A DNA stretch of 22,283 nucleotides from Bacteroidota bacterium (GTDB lineage: Bacteria > Bacteroidota > Bacteroidia > Flavobacteriales > Weeksellaceae). The position numbers and the translations under genes are program-made. This document shows positions 14,624 through 22,283 of this stretch, one piece after another (position 1 is the stretch's first letter; the number at the start of each line of letters is the position of its first letter). Location: assembly GCA_023388015.1 (NCBI GenBank), contig JAEWHB010000213.1, positions 1-22,283 on the forward strand, written 5' to 3'. The notes beneath the pieces were generated by a model. The model was not told the origin of the DNA. It saw nothing but the letters and a program-made list of their open reading frames with translations, and did not search any database.

Positions 14624-15847
14624 TTAATCTAAAATTTCAGCTACCACAAAGGTGCTTCCGCCTATATATACCAAATCTTCCGGTGAAGCTTTTTGTATGG
14701 CTTCATTAAGCGCAGTTTTTATATTTTCATAATAAGTAGCCTCCAGTTCTGCTGGAATTATTTCTTTTAATTCGGCAACCGAAAGTTTTCGGGGCACATC
14801 GGGTTCGGAGAAATAATAATAGGCATTTTGAGGAAAAAATTCTAGAATAGATAGAACATCTTTGTCATTTACGAAACCTAAAACCAAATGCAGTTTTTTA
14901 TAGGTTGTTTGAGATAATTGTTTTCTAATTTCTGAAAGTCCATGTGGATTATGGGCGGTGTCTGCAATCACAAGTGGATTTTCCTGCAGTTTTTCCCAAC
15001 GACCTCTTAACCCGGTATTTTTGACTGTCTTCAAAAATCCGTTTTTGATGGCATTTTCTGAAATATGATAGCCCAGGTTCTTTAAAACTTGAATGCCCAC
15101 AAAGACAGTTCGCTTATTTTTTTCCTGGTAAACGCCTTGTAAGTCCGAAGGATAATCTGGTAGTTCTTTGTCTTGGACAAATAAGATTTCGGAAGAATTT
15201 TCAGCAGCCTTTTTTATAAAAATTTCTCTTAATTTATTCTCTGCTTCACCGATTATAACGGGTACATTTGGTTTGATAATACCGGCTTTTTCCGCAGCGA
15301 TTTCTTCTATCGTTTCACCCAATATTGCTGTATGGTCCAAACCAATATTTGTGATAACTGAAAGGTCTGGATTTATGATATTAGTCGAATCCAATCTGCC
15401 GCCCAATCCGGTTTCAATTACCGCAACGTCTACTTTTTGTTTGGAAAAATAAGTAAAAGCCATGGCAATGGATACTTCAAAAAAGGAAGCTTTCAGGTTT
15501 TCGATGAATGCTGCATTTTTATCGATAAATTCAATTACAAATTCTTCCGAACATATTTGTTCATTTACCCTAATCCGTTCTCTGAAATCTTTCAGGTGAG
15601 GAGAAGTGGTAAGTCCGGTTTTGTATCCCGACTCCTGTAAAATTGAAGCCAACATATGCGAACTACTACCTTTTCCATTGGTTCCGGCTATGTGAATGGT
15701 TTTATAATCATGATGCGGATTGTCCAGATGTTCCATCAAAGCTGATATATTGCCCAAATCTTTTTTATAGGCAGCAGCACCGGTTCGCTGGAACATAGGT
15801 AACTTAGTGTACAGCCATTCTACCGTTTTTTCGTAGTTTAAATTCAT
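14624..15847 (-). CDS. folC: Folylpolyglutamate synthase / dihydrofolate synthase FolC
   Basis: FolC adds glutamate to dihydropteroate and to reduced folates in the cytosol, using ATP. The 407-residue product shows the Mur-ligase-like pattern of the family: the P-loop GTNGKGS (55-61), TSPHLKDFRERIRVN (about 81-95), the VIETGLGGRLDSTN block, TNIGLDHTAILGETIEEIAAEKAGIIK with the metal-binding His, and ADTAHNPHG near the start of the C-terminal domain. Length and order are normal. It is on the same strand as the TonB/DUF5689 unit but is separated from it by the terminator at 15907-15933, so it needs its own promoter. I found no perfect -7 box in the 108-base gap. Confidence 0.95.
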   Translation of the reverse strand: MNLNYEKTVEWLYTKLPMFQRTGAAAYKKDLGNISALMEHLDNPHHDYKTIHIAGTNGKGSSSHMLASILQESGYKTGLTTSPHLKDFRERIRVNEQICSEEFVIEFIDKNAAFIENLKASFFEVSIAMAFTYFSKQKVDVAVIETGLGGRLDSTNIINPDLSVITNIGLDHTAILGETIEEIAAEKAGIIKPNVPVIIGEAENKLREIFIKKAAENSSEILFVQDKELPDYPSDLQGVYQEKNKRTVFVGIQVLKNLGYHISENAIKNGFLKTVKNTGLRGRWEKLQENPLVIADTAHNPHGLSEIRKQLSQTTYKKLHLVLGFVNDKDVLSILEFFPQNAYYYFSEPDVPRKLSVAELKEIIPAELEATYYENIKTALNEAIQKASPEDLVYIGGSTFVVAEILD

Positions 15848-15906
15848 TTGATTCTAATCCAGGATTTGATCTTAATTAAGTAATTGAAATCCGAAATAAA
15901 ATTAAT

Positions 15907-15933
15907 AAAAAAACCCCGCTCAAAGCGAGGTTT
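15907..15933 (-). terminator. Rho-independent terminator of the TonB receptor/DUF5689 unit
   Basis: On the - strand the arms AACCTCGCT and AGCGGGGTT pair around a TTG loop, with one U-G wobble, and a run of eight T with little interruption follows. It lies 23 bases past the DUF5689 stop. The mirror reading on the + strand has a C-A mismatch, which supports the - direction. Confidence 0.85.
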
Positions 15934-15955
15934 CTTTATGTAAAATTTAAATAAA

Positions 15956-17938
15956 TTATTCAATTGTGAAATTGTCAAAATGCAGGTTGTAGTTTGCATT
16001 TTTACCGATTTTCAATGCAAATGTATTTGCGCCGGCAGCTGTGTTAAGATCATTAATAGTACTCAAATCAAGTTCTACCAATACCCATTCACCACTTGTG
16101 TTGATCACACCACCATATTGATTGTTTCCGGCTGGTTCGATGATTGAACTTGAAGTCAAATCTCCAAGGTTAAACACATAGTATTCTCCATTTCCTTTGT
16201 AAACATTCAAAGAAACAGATTTGTCTGAAGAACCTTTCATATAGAAAGTAATTCTGCTATAAGTTGTGGGTAATCCTGCTTGGGCCACAGTCGTAAATAC
16301 GTAATCGTTACCGTCTGTAGTGGTAGGAGTTGTTTGGATGCTCAAAGAGTTGCTTCCGTTCATTCCAGTACCTGCACTTTGGGTAGCATAAGGTTTAAGT
16401 CCAAAAGTATTTAAACCTCCTGTGAAGTTTGCCCAGTTTTCAAAGTCATGTCCTGCAAACAAAGGCGTGGCATCACCTGCCGGTGGGTTTGGATCGTCAC
16501 CACCACCGCCGGTTGAAGAACAGTTTGGGTCTTCATTGTCTACGATTTTGATGTCGTCGATCTGAATGGTAGTAGTTACTCCGTTTCCTCCATCATAAGC
16601 AAATATAATAACACCTTCACCGCTTAGTGAACCAAAGTTATATTCTCCTGATTCAGTAAAGTTCGCAGCATATCCGTCTGTGGTACCTGTTGCGATGGTG
16701 AAAGAAGAAGTAATGTCCACCAAATTTGCATTTGAAATATTTCCTCCGATGGTATAGTTTGTAGAATAATAAACTTTCAATGGATCCCCATTGTTGTGTC
16801 CGTCTTTTGATTTGAAAGAGAATTTATCTGCTTCGTCAAAGTTTACCGGAACTACGAAATAAGAAACAATTGCTCCTGTCGCTTGGTAAGCACTGATTTC
16901 GATGTATTTGTTTGCGCTGAATTCTTTTACTCTCCATTTACGAGTACCTTGAATTGGTAAATTCTCATAATTAGGGAAAGATTCACCATCAATATTGTAA
17001 GCTGAGAAATCTTCATTCAAACAAGCAAATGCTCCCTGGTCTCCACCTCCGCTTTCTCCATATCTTGGATTGTTAAACTGAACATCGTTTGTATCACGGA
17101 TGAATAATTGATATTCGCTTGCCGTAATTGAACCGTTGTTGTTTGCGTCATAAGCACTCAATACCGCAGTGATGCTTCCGCTACCAGAAGGAACCACTTC
17201 GCTTGCGAAATCTGCAAATCCACTATTTCTCAATACCACACGTTGGTTGTTGGTTGCTTCTGTAGCTCCCTCCAAATAAAGGTTCACAGTCGTTTGGTTG
17301 GCAGCATCTGCATAAGTTACACCTGTTTCTTCAAACTGAACATTCTGAATCGTTACCAAAGTGTTGATTCTATCTGTAGCTCCTACTGCAGCAATAGCAT
17401 CTGAGATTGAACTATAAACTACCGGCTGAAGAGTAGAAATTGGATCACAAGAAATAGCCACATGTCCGTCAACTTTGTTATCTGACATTCTTCCTACACG
17501 TGTATTTCCGTTTGCATCCTGATAAACTTCTCCGATTTTCAGTGCACCACGGTCAAATCCAACTTGCAGTCCATTTAGGTTTACTTTTACTTTTGAACCC
17601 AATGGGAAATAATTGAACAAATTGGTTCTGTCCATTTCTACTTGCAAAGCACGTCCTGGGTTTGAAGGAGAATCTTGAACAGAAATTGTTTTAAAGAAGT
17701 TTCCTGTTGAATCGCTGGAAATTACATAACCTTCTATGATCTGGTCAGTATCAAAATACAAAATTTCATCTGAATTCTCTGCCATGGTCATCAATTCTGT
17801 AATGCTCATGGTGGCCGTCCATGTTTCGTTACAAACTACCGGCGGCAGTCCGAAATCATCATCCTGCACACATGAATTAAGGGTCATTAGACCGATCATG
17901 GCAAGGACTATAAATTTGATTTGCTTAATTGTATTCAT
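15956..17938 (-). CDS. DUF5689 domain surface lipoprotein
   Basis: This 660-residue lipoprotein has the lipobox LNSC (Cys23), followed by acidic residues (VQDDD) that fit the Bacteroidota surface-export pattern. The DUF5689 region covers about 38-295 and opens with an OB-fold-like pattern: ITELM...IIEGYVISSDSTGNFFKTISVQD. A second beta-sandwich (about 300-470, ACLNEDFSAY...TTIQIDDIKIVDN) resembles the choice-of-anchor-J type, and a third jelly-roll-like domain ends the protein (about 485-660). There is no T9SS sorting domain. It follows the TonB receptor by 26 bases and shares its terminator, so it is probably the receptor's surface partner. The ligand is unknown; the OB-like part and the neighbouring nuclease suggest nucleic acid. 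Confidence 0.82.
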   Translation of the reverse strand: MNTIKQIKFIVLAMIGLMTLNSCVQDDDFGLPPVVCNETWTATMSITELMTMAENSDEILYFDTDQIIEGYVISSDSTGNFFKTISVQDSPSNPGRALQVEMDRTNLFNYFPLGSKVKVNLNGLQVGFDRGALKIGEVYQDANGNTRVGRMSDNKVDGHVAISCDPISTLQPVVYSSISDAIAAVGATDRINTLVTIQNVQFEETGVTYADAANQTTVNLYLEGATEATNNQRVVLRNSGFADFASEVVPSGSGSITAVLSAYDANNNGSITASEYQLFIRDTNDVQFNNPRYGESGGGDQGAFACLNEDFSAYNIDGESFPNYENLPIQGTRKWRVKEFSANKYIEISAYQATGAIVSYFVVPVNFDEADKFSFKSKDGHNNGDPLKVYYSTNYTIGGNISNANLVDITSSFTIATGTTDGYAANFTESGEYNFGSLSGEGVIIFAYDGGNGVTTTIQIDDIKIVDNEDPNCSSTGGGGDDPNPPAGDATPLFAGHDFENWANFTGGLNTFGLKPYATQSAGTGMNGSNSLSIQTTPTTTDGNDYVFTTVAQAGLPTTYSRITFYMKGSSDKSVSLNVYKGNGEYYVFNLGDLTSSSIIEPAGNNQYGGVINTSGEWVLVELDLSTINDLNTAAGANTFALKIGKNANYNLHFDNFTIE

Positions 17939-17964
17939 TTTATAAATATTATATCGTTGTTAAA

Positions 17965-20751
17965 TTAAAATCTGAAGAAAACGTTTATGAAATAAGAAGT
18001 TCCTCTGTCATACCAATATTTAGGTGAAAACATTTTGTCATATCCAGGTCTATTTGCTAATACATCTAGATTCCCGATTCTTATTTGCTCAAATCCTCCG
18101 GTTACGTAATCTCTGTTGTTAAGAACATTATTCACATTGGCACTAATTCCCATATAGTATTTACCAAATCTGAAAGTTTTTCCTGCATTAATGTTTAGCA
18201 TAAATTCGTCTGAGAATCTTTCTTGTTGTAAAAAATCTCTCACCATTTCATCGGAATAATTCCAAGGTTGGCTACCCCAAACACCTGAAGTTCTGCGATA
18301 AGGAGCGGGATCTAAGTAGTTGTTAGCTAAATAGTTTCCGGTTGCGCCAATCCACCAATATTTCGGGTCGCGGTATTCAAGCCCTAAAGAATATCCTTGT
18401 TGTGGCCCTGTCGCGACTTTATAGTTTTCAAGATAGGTTGTTTGAGGCGCCTCTGCCCCTACTGTAAACAAGACATCATTCCCATCCACCAATTGGGTTG
18501 TATAACTGTCAGAAAATCTTTGATAGGTCGGATTATTGTCGTAGGAGAACTGACCAATTGAAGCGACTGCCGAAAGCGTTAAAGTTGTGGTAAGCTGAAC
18601 TTCTGCTGCTAGCTCTCCTCCTATAAATACTTTATCAACATTGTACATAAATTCAGCTCCAAATAAGTTTCCACCACTAGACCCCGTATCTATGTATCCG
18701 AAATTTTTTTCATACTCATCAAAGAATTTAGTGTAATAACCTGTTATACGTCCTTTAACTCTTGGGGCTCTCAGGATATAACTTAAGTCAGTTGAAAGTA
18801 TTTTTGAACTTTTCAAATTATTTCCGTTTTGCAAAAAATTATTTTCATCAATAGTATAATCATTGGATCTTGCATTTGGGAAGATTTCGTCAGATGTAGG
18901 AGCATTTGTTGCATACATAGCGTTTAACTGGATGAAATTTCTACCGTTTAACTTATATAGAATTTGCGCTTTTGTCCCGAAATCAAGGAATTCGTAAGTT
19001 TTACTTTTTCCTTTTGAATTATCCAGATATTGTTCATGACGATAATTTCCATCTCTGAAAACAGAAGTATAAGCTGCTTTCATGCCCAATGTGATGTCAA
19101 ATTTATTCAAAGCCAATTCCCCTTGAACAAATAGTTCTCCGCGTTGGTGGTTGATTTCATAATCGTACTGGTATCTATCTCCTTCGTAAATTCTTCTGTT
19201 TTCATCTTCATCTACGTTGTAAGAACTTTTTTGGAAAGCATTGTAATTCGAAAAATAATTTCCGCCCAACAAATCAAGAACTTCTCTATAAAGTTGAGAT
19301 CTTGTATTTTGATAATTGAATCCGGTTGTTACTTTAAAATTACTCAATACCTGAGATTGCAAACGAGTTGAGAAAGTCATGATCTGATCTTCATTTACAT
19401 CGGCCGCCAAAACATAAGCTGCTCCACCCGCACCTCTTCTGTAATTCTGATTGTAGATATTGGACCAATCAAGTTGTGAAACAGTTTGGTCATTTTGCCA
19501 TTCCCAGATTCTCTCATCTATTTCTCCTTGTGTTACTCCATCTTGAGATGCATAAAAGCTGGGAAGATTTCTGTAATAAGTAGGTGATGGGTTATTGGCT
19601 TTAAACCAATCCAAACGGCTTCTGCTGTCTTTCCCAAATTGATAACCTACTGTTGAAATCAACTTCGAATTTTGAGAGATATTCCAATGGTGAGTCAAAG
19701 TAATCAATGGTTCGTGGAAGTTTCTGATGCGTTCGCTTCTCTTTTCTCCGTCTTGCCATCCCCAATAAGCATTGTAATCTTTACCCATCAAGTCATAAAC
19801 TTCCTGAGTATTTGGACTATTGGTTGAACGTCTTGTTGGCGCACCAAATCCGCTTAAAACAATACTGTGTTTTTCGTTAATTTTTTTCTCGGCTGCCAAA
19901 AAGTACGCCCAAGAATCATAGAAAGTTCCTTCAATGGTTCCTTCTTCTGCCCATCTTCTGGCTGCAGAACCCATAAATGCCCATCCATTGTCCATCAAAC
20001 CGGTGTTGTAAGTAGCCAAAACTCGTTGGTTGTACGAACGGTTTGTGAATGAATAAGCCAAGCTGGTTCCCTTGCGAAGTGTTGAAGGACGTGTATCATA
20101 ATAAGTAACACCTCCAACGTCTCCAAAAACATAATCAGATGGTTCTACCCCGATGGTCTGTTCCGCAGGTCTTCGTGTTACGTCATTTAGTCCACCCCAG
20201 TTTCCGAAGTTTACACGGTCATTGTTGATTTTATTCATGCGTACTCCGTTGAAAAACACATCGTTGTACTTGTTGTCATATCCACGAACTTTGAACCAGT
20301 AAGCACCCAATTCATAAGAAGCAGTACTTGCAAAAACATCTTGTGATGATTGTAACAAACCTGCAGCTGATTGTGATGAAGACTCATCGGCAGATAATTC
20401 ATCTACCGTTAGGGTAATGATCCCGATTTCTTCATTTCTAGGGTTAAATACTACTTTTAAGTCGTTTAATTCTATTCGAGGTTCGTTGGTTACAACCACC
20501 TCTCTTTCAAGGGTCTGATACCCTACGCCGGAAACCCGTATTGTATAAGTTCCGGTTGGAACATCTACAAACTGGAAATAACCTATTCGGTCTGTTTTTA
20601 CTTCCTCACCGGTTTCAGCAATCGAAACAGATAAATTGTAAATTTCCTTGTCAGTTGAAGAATCTTTAACGATTCCCGAAATCCTAGTTTGGCCCATTAG
20701 TGCGACTCCGAAAATCACACCGAAAAGCATACTTAATAATAATTTATTCAT
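17965..20751 (-). CDS. TonB-dependent outer-membrane receptor with carboxypeptidase-regulatory-like domain
   Basis: The 928-residue protein has a signal peptide (about 1-20), a carboxypeptidase-D-regulatory-like domain (about 22-100, ISGIVKDSSTDKEI...GYFQFVDVPTGTYTIRVSGVGYQ), a plug domain (about 125-240) and a beta-barrel rich in aromatic strands that ends in FFRF, the usual terminal signal for barrel insertion. It imports a substrate across the outer membrane using TonB energy. It is shorter than most SusC proteins and pairs with a DUF5689 lipoprotein rather than SusD. The ATG at 20751 lies about 58 bases after the predicted transcription start from the promoter at 20815-20842. Confidence 0.93.
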   Translation of the reverse strand: MNKLLLSMLFGVIFGVALMGQTRISGIVKDSSTDKEIYNLSVSIAETGEEVKTDRIGYFQFVDVPTGTYTIRVSGVGYQTLEREVVVTNEPRIELNDLKVVFNPRNEEIGIITLTVDELSADESSSQSAAGLLQSSQDVFASTASYELGAYWFKVRGYDNKYNDVFFNGVRMNKINNDRVNFGNWGGLNDVTRRPAEQTIGVEPSDYVFGDVGGVTYYDTRPSTLRKGTSLAYSFTNRSYNQRVLATYNTGLMDNGWAFMGSAARRWAEEGTIEGTFYDSWAYFLAAEKKINEKHSIVLSGFGAPTRRSTNSPNTQEVYDLMGKDYNAYWGWQDGEKRSERIRNFHEPLITLTHHWNISQNSKLISTVGYQFGKDSRSRLDWFKANNPSPTYYRNLPSFYASQDGVTQGEIDERIWEWQNDQTVSQLDWSNIYNQNYRRGAGGAAYVLAADVNEDQIMTFSTRLQSQVLSNFKVTTGFNYQNTRSQLYREVLDLLGGNYFSNYNAFQKSSYNVDEDENRRIYEGDRYQYDYEINHQRGELFVQGELALNKFDITLGMKAAYTSVFRDGNYRHEQYLDNSKGKSKTYEFLDFGTKAQILYKLNGRNFIQLNAMYATNAPTSDEIFPNARSNDYTIDENNFLQNGNNLKSSKILSTDLSYILRAPRVKGRITGYYTKFFDEYEKNFGYIDTGSSGGNLFGAEFMYNVDKVFIGGELAAEVQLTTTLTLSAVASIGQFSYDNNPTYQRFSDSYTTQLVDGNDVLFTVGAEAPQTTYLENYKVATGPQQGYSLGLEYRDPKYWWIGATGNYLANNYLDPAPYRRTSGVWGSQPWNYSDEMVRDFLQQERFSDEFMLNINAGKTFRFGKYYMGISANVNNVLNNRDYVTGGFEQIRIGNLDVLANRPGYDKMFSPKYWYDRGTSYFINVFFRF

Positions 20752-20814
20752 TCAAAGAATTTTTATCTTTAATTTAGCGCTCTGAAATTTATCATTCCTC
20801 AGAATTTGAGGGCA

Positions 20815-20842
20815 CAAAAGTAATAAAATATATTATGTTCAA
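20815..20842 (-). promoter_or_regulatory. Promoter of the TonB receptor/DUF5689 unit (-33 TTG and -7 box)
   Basis: On the - strand TACTTTTG (20815-20822) matches TAnnTTTG perfectly, and a TTG lies at 20840-20842 with a 17-base spacer, within the range known for Flavobacterium promoters. This is the best two-part promoter in the window. Its -33 element lies inside the first codons of the divergent nuclease gene. Confidence 0.7.
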
Positions 20843-22043
20843 AATTAATAAATCTTTAACTATTTTCAGTTTAATTGCAGTTTGCTTTTCAACACTGGCT
20901 TTGGGCCAACAAAATTTTAAAGCTGCAACCGTAGCATTTTACAATGTTGAAAACCTTTTTGATACCGAAATTTCTGTCGGATACATCGATGGGACGCGCA
21001 GTCCGGAAGATCCTATGTACCATATTTCCATATCGGCAGACCAAATTTCAAATTATGAATCAGAACCGTTTCAAGGTGATTATACCTATGAAAACCTGAG
21101 CGGAAAAAAAGTAATCCGTCCGTTGATTTTACAAAAAGAAGAGTTTTCTCCTGCCGGAAAAAAAGTTTGGACAGAAGATAAATACAACCAAAAACTAAAA
21201 AATCTGGCGGAAGTTATAGCTGAATTAGGCAAAGCTGAAACACAAAATGCGCCGGTAATCGTCGGACTATGCGAAATCGAAAACAAAAAAAATGTGGAAG
21301 ATCTCATCAATCAGCCTGCGTTGAAAAGATTCAACTATGGAATCGCTCATTTCAATTCCTTTGATGCACGTGGTGTAGATGTAGCCCTTATTTATCAAAA
21401 AGATCGTTTCCAGGTAACCAAAACAAAACCTTATGTCGTGGAAATTTTTGATACAGATGGCTCACGTGCTTATACACGGGACATCCTTCGTGTAACCGGC
21501 TTATTGGACGGTGAGGAAATAACATTCTTGGTAAACCATTGGCCTTCCAGAAGTGGTGGCGAACAGGCCAGCCGTCCGAGAAGACAAAAAGCAGCCGAAG
21601 TGATGAAAGGTATTTATGAGGAAATCCGTGCAGAAAATCCAAATGCCAAAATCATGGCATTAGGAGATTTTAACGATGACCCCGTAAGCCCGAGTCTGGA
21701 CAAAGTGATGAAAGCCGTTCCCAACAAAGGAAAAATTAAAGATGGCGATATCGTAAACCTTATGTACAATATGTTCAAAAACGGAATGGGAACGCTTGCT
21801 TACCGTGATTCCTGGAATCTTTTTGACCAGATTCTGGTCACCGGAACTATGATTGAATCCCAAAAGAAATTTGAATCCTATAAAGTGTACAAAACAGAAA
21901 TTTATTCGCCGGCACGCTTGGTTCAACCCGACGGACAATACAAAGGTTATCCTTACAGAATGTTCTCAGGCGACACCTTCCGAGCAAAAGGTTACTCAGA
22001 CCACTTCCCGGTTTATACCGTTTTGCTAAGGCAGGCCAACTAA
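20835..22043 (+). CDS. Secreted endonuclease/exonuclease/phosphatase-family protein
   Basis: The 402-residue product has a signal peptide (about 1-24, ending LALG). It then shows the metal-dependent EEP-fold pattern: VAFYNVENLFD (Asn37), LCEIEN with the metal-binding Glu147, a GVDVALIY strand, NHWPSR with His235, LGDFNDD with Asp278 and Asn280, and YSDHFPVY with His390. All key positions are present, so it should be active. The family cuts phosphodiester or phosphoester bonds in DNA, RNA or small molecules; the exact substrate is not visible. It is divergent from the TonB receptor/DUF5689 unit, with 83 bases between start codons. The best -7-like sequence for it is TATCTTTA (20764-20771), one base off consensus. 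Confidence 0.9.
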   Translation: MFKINKSLTIFSLIAVCFSTLALGQQNFKAATVAFYNVENLFDTEISVGYIDGTRSPEDPMYHISISADQISNYESEPFQGDYTYENLSGKKVIRPLILQKEEFSPAGKKVWTEDKYNQKLKNLAEVIAELGKAETQNAPVIVGLCEIENKKNVEDLINQPALKRFNYGIAHFNSFDARGVDVALIYQKDRFQVTKTKPYVVEIFDTDGSRAYTRDILRVTGLLDGEEITFLVNHWPSRSGGEQASRPRRQKAAEVMKGIYEEIRAENPNAKIMALGDFNDDPVSPSLDKVMKAVPNKGKIKDGDIVNLMYNMFKNGMGTLAYRDSWNLFDQILVTGTMIESQKKFESYKVYKTEIYSPARLVQPDGQYKGYPYRMFSGDTFRAKGYSDHFPVYTVLLRQAN

Positions 22044-22061
22044 AATATATCCAACTGATTT

Positions 22062-22091
22062 CCCTCTCCTTTGGGGAGGGTCAGGGTGGGG
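22062..22091. repeat. Short GC-rich palindromic interspersed repeat
   Basis: CCCTCTCC-TTT-GGGGAGGG forms an 8-base stem with one T-G wobble, followed by TCAGGGTGGGG. It fills the gap between two convergent genes and is far richer in GC than its surroundings. From memory, elements of this kind recur between genes in Bacteroidota genomes; only one copy is seen in this window. Confidence 0.6.
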
Positions 22092-22092
22092 C

Positions 22093-22283
22093 TTATTTCT
22101 TCTTCAACAACGGAACTGTGCTACAAGCTTCACCGTACATCAACGATTGAATATGTGGTTGGATTTTTTCGATTAATTGAATGTAAGCTGCATCCGGAAC
22201 AGGTTTTCTACTACAACCTTTCACGATAATTTTCTTTCCTTCATACTGCGAAATGTCCATATTCTGAATGATTTCCTGGTAAA
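22093..22283 (-). CDS. DUF2480 family protein, C-terminal part (gene runs off the window)
   Basis: The last 62 residues are visible and the start lies beyond the right edge. The tail reads YEGKKIIVKGCSRKPVPDAAYIQL... and ends SLMYGEACSTVPLLKKK. The KGCSxKPVP and GEACSTVP blocks are, as I recall them, hallmarks of DUF2480, a Bacteroidota protein of unknown function and about 165-170 residues. The two conserved Cys in these blocks could bind metal, but this is not established. Its stop codon is one base from the palindromic repeat, and it converges on the nuclease gene. Confidence 0.85.
   Translation of the reverse strand, partial: YQEIIQNMDISQYEGKKIIVKGCSRKPVPDAAYIQLIEKIQPHIQSLMYGEACSTVPLLKKK

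Noticed and set aside
22062..22091. CRISPR or tandem repeat at the right end
   Set aside because: Only one unit is seen, with no spacers or second copy in the window.
1..22283. tRNA, rRNA, insertion sequence, CRISPR array or phage genes
   Set aside because: I looked for transposase, integrase, cas and structural RNA signals and found none; all long frames belong to recognised families or to the secreted giant.

Overview
The window is AT-rich chromosomal DNA from a member of the Bacteroidota, most likely class Flavobacteriia. The evidence is three perfect TAnnTTTG -7 boxes ahead of genes, a SusC/TonB receptor with a carboxypeptidase-regulatory-like N-terminal domain, a DUF5689 lipoprotein, a secreted giant with a C-terminal domain resembling the type IX secretion (T9SS) sorting signal, and the end of a DUF2480 gene. 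I cannot name a genus.

Layout. (1) 1-538: a small two-gene module that reads as a type II toxin-antitoxin pair (RelE/ParE-like toxin). (2) 560-1564: nadA, quinolinate synthase. (3) 1597-9332, all on the + strand: an envelope-polysaccharide or glycan assembly block. It holds an initiating phosphoglycosyl transferase (PglC-like), a PglD-like acetyltransferase, a PglE-like PLP aminotransferase and a PglF/CapD-like membrane 4,6-dehydratase. These are followed by a Wza-like export lipoprotein and a Wzc-like co-polymerase/tyrosine kinase. The four Pgl-like proteins are enough on paper to convert UDP-GlcNAc to UDP-N,N'-diacetylbacillosamine (or an isomer) and load it on undecaprenyl phosphate. No glycosyltransferase, flippase or polymerase is present. 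(4) 9333-9665: a convergent gap with three hairpins. (5) 9666-14285 (-): a 1539-residue secreted modular protein. (6) 14286-14623: a gap with a possible 54-codon ORF, a candidate -7 box and a small palindrome. (7) 14624-15847 (-): folC. (8) 15907-15933: a clear terminator closing the next - strand unit. (9) 17965-20751 and 15956-17938 (-): a TonB-dependent receptor followed by its DUF5689 surface lipoprotein. A secreted endonuclease/exonuclease/phosphatase-family enzyme (20835-22043, +) is transcribed divergently from them. (10) The window ends in a short GC-rich palindromic repeat and the 3' end of a DUF2480 gene.

How the genes may work together. Block 3 makes the first sugar and provides the outer-membrane export and length-control parts of a Wzx/Wzy-type glycan system; the remaining enzymes must be encoded elsewhere. 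Block 9 looks like a surface scavenging unit: an exported nuclease/phosphatase, an OB-fold-like lipoprotein and a TonB receptor, plausibly for nucleic acids or organic phosphate. Two gene starts (aminotransferase and wza-like) are placed downstream of the longest possible frame, because the longer starts would lie inside a perfect -7 promoter box.
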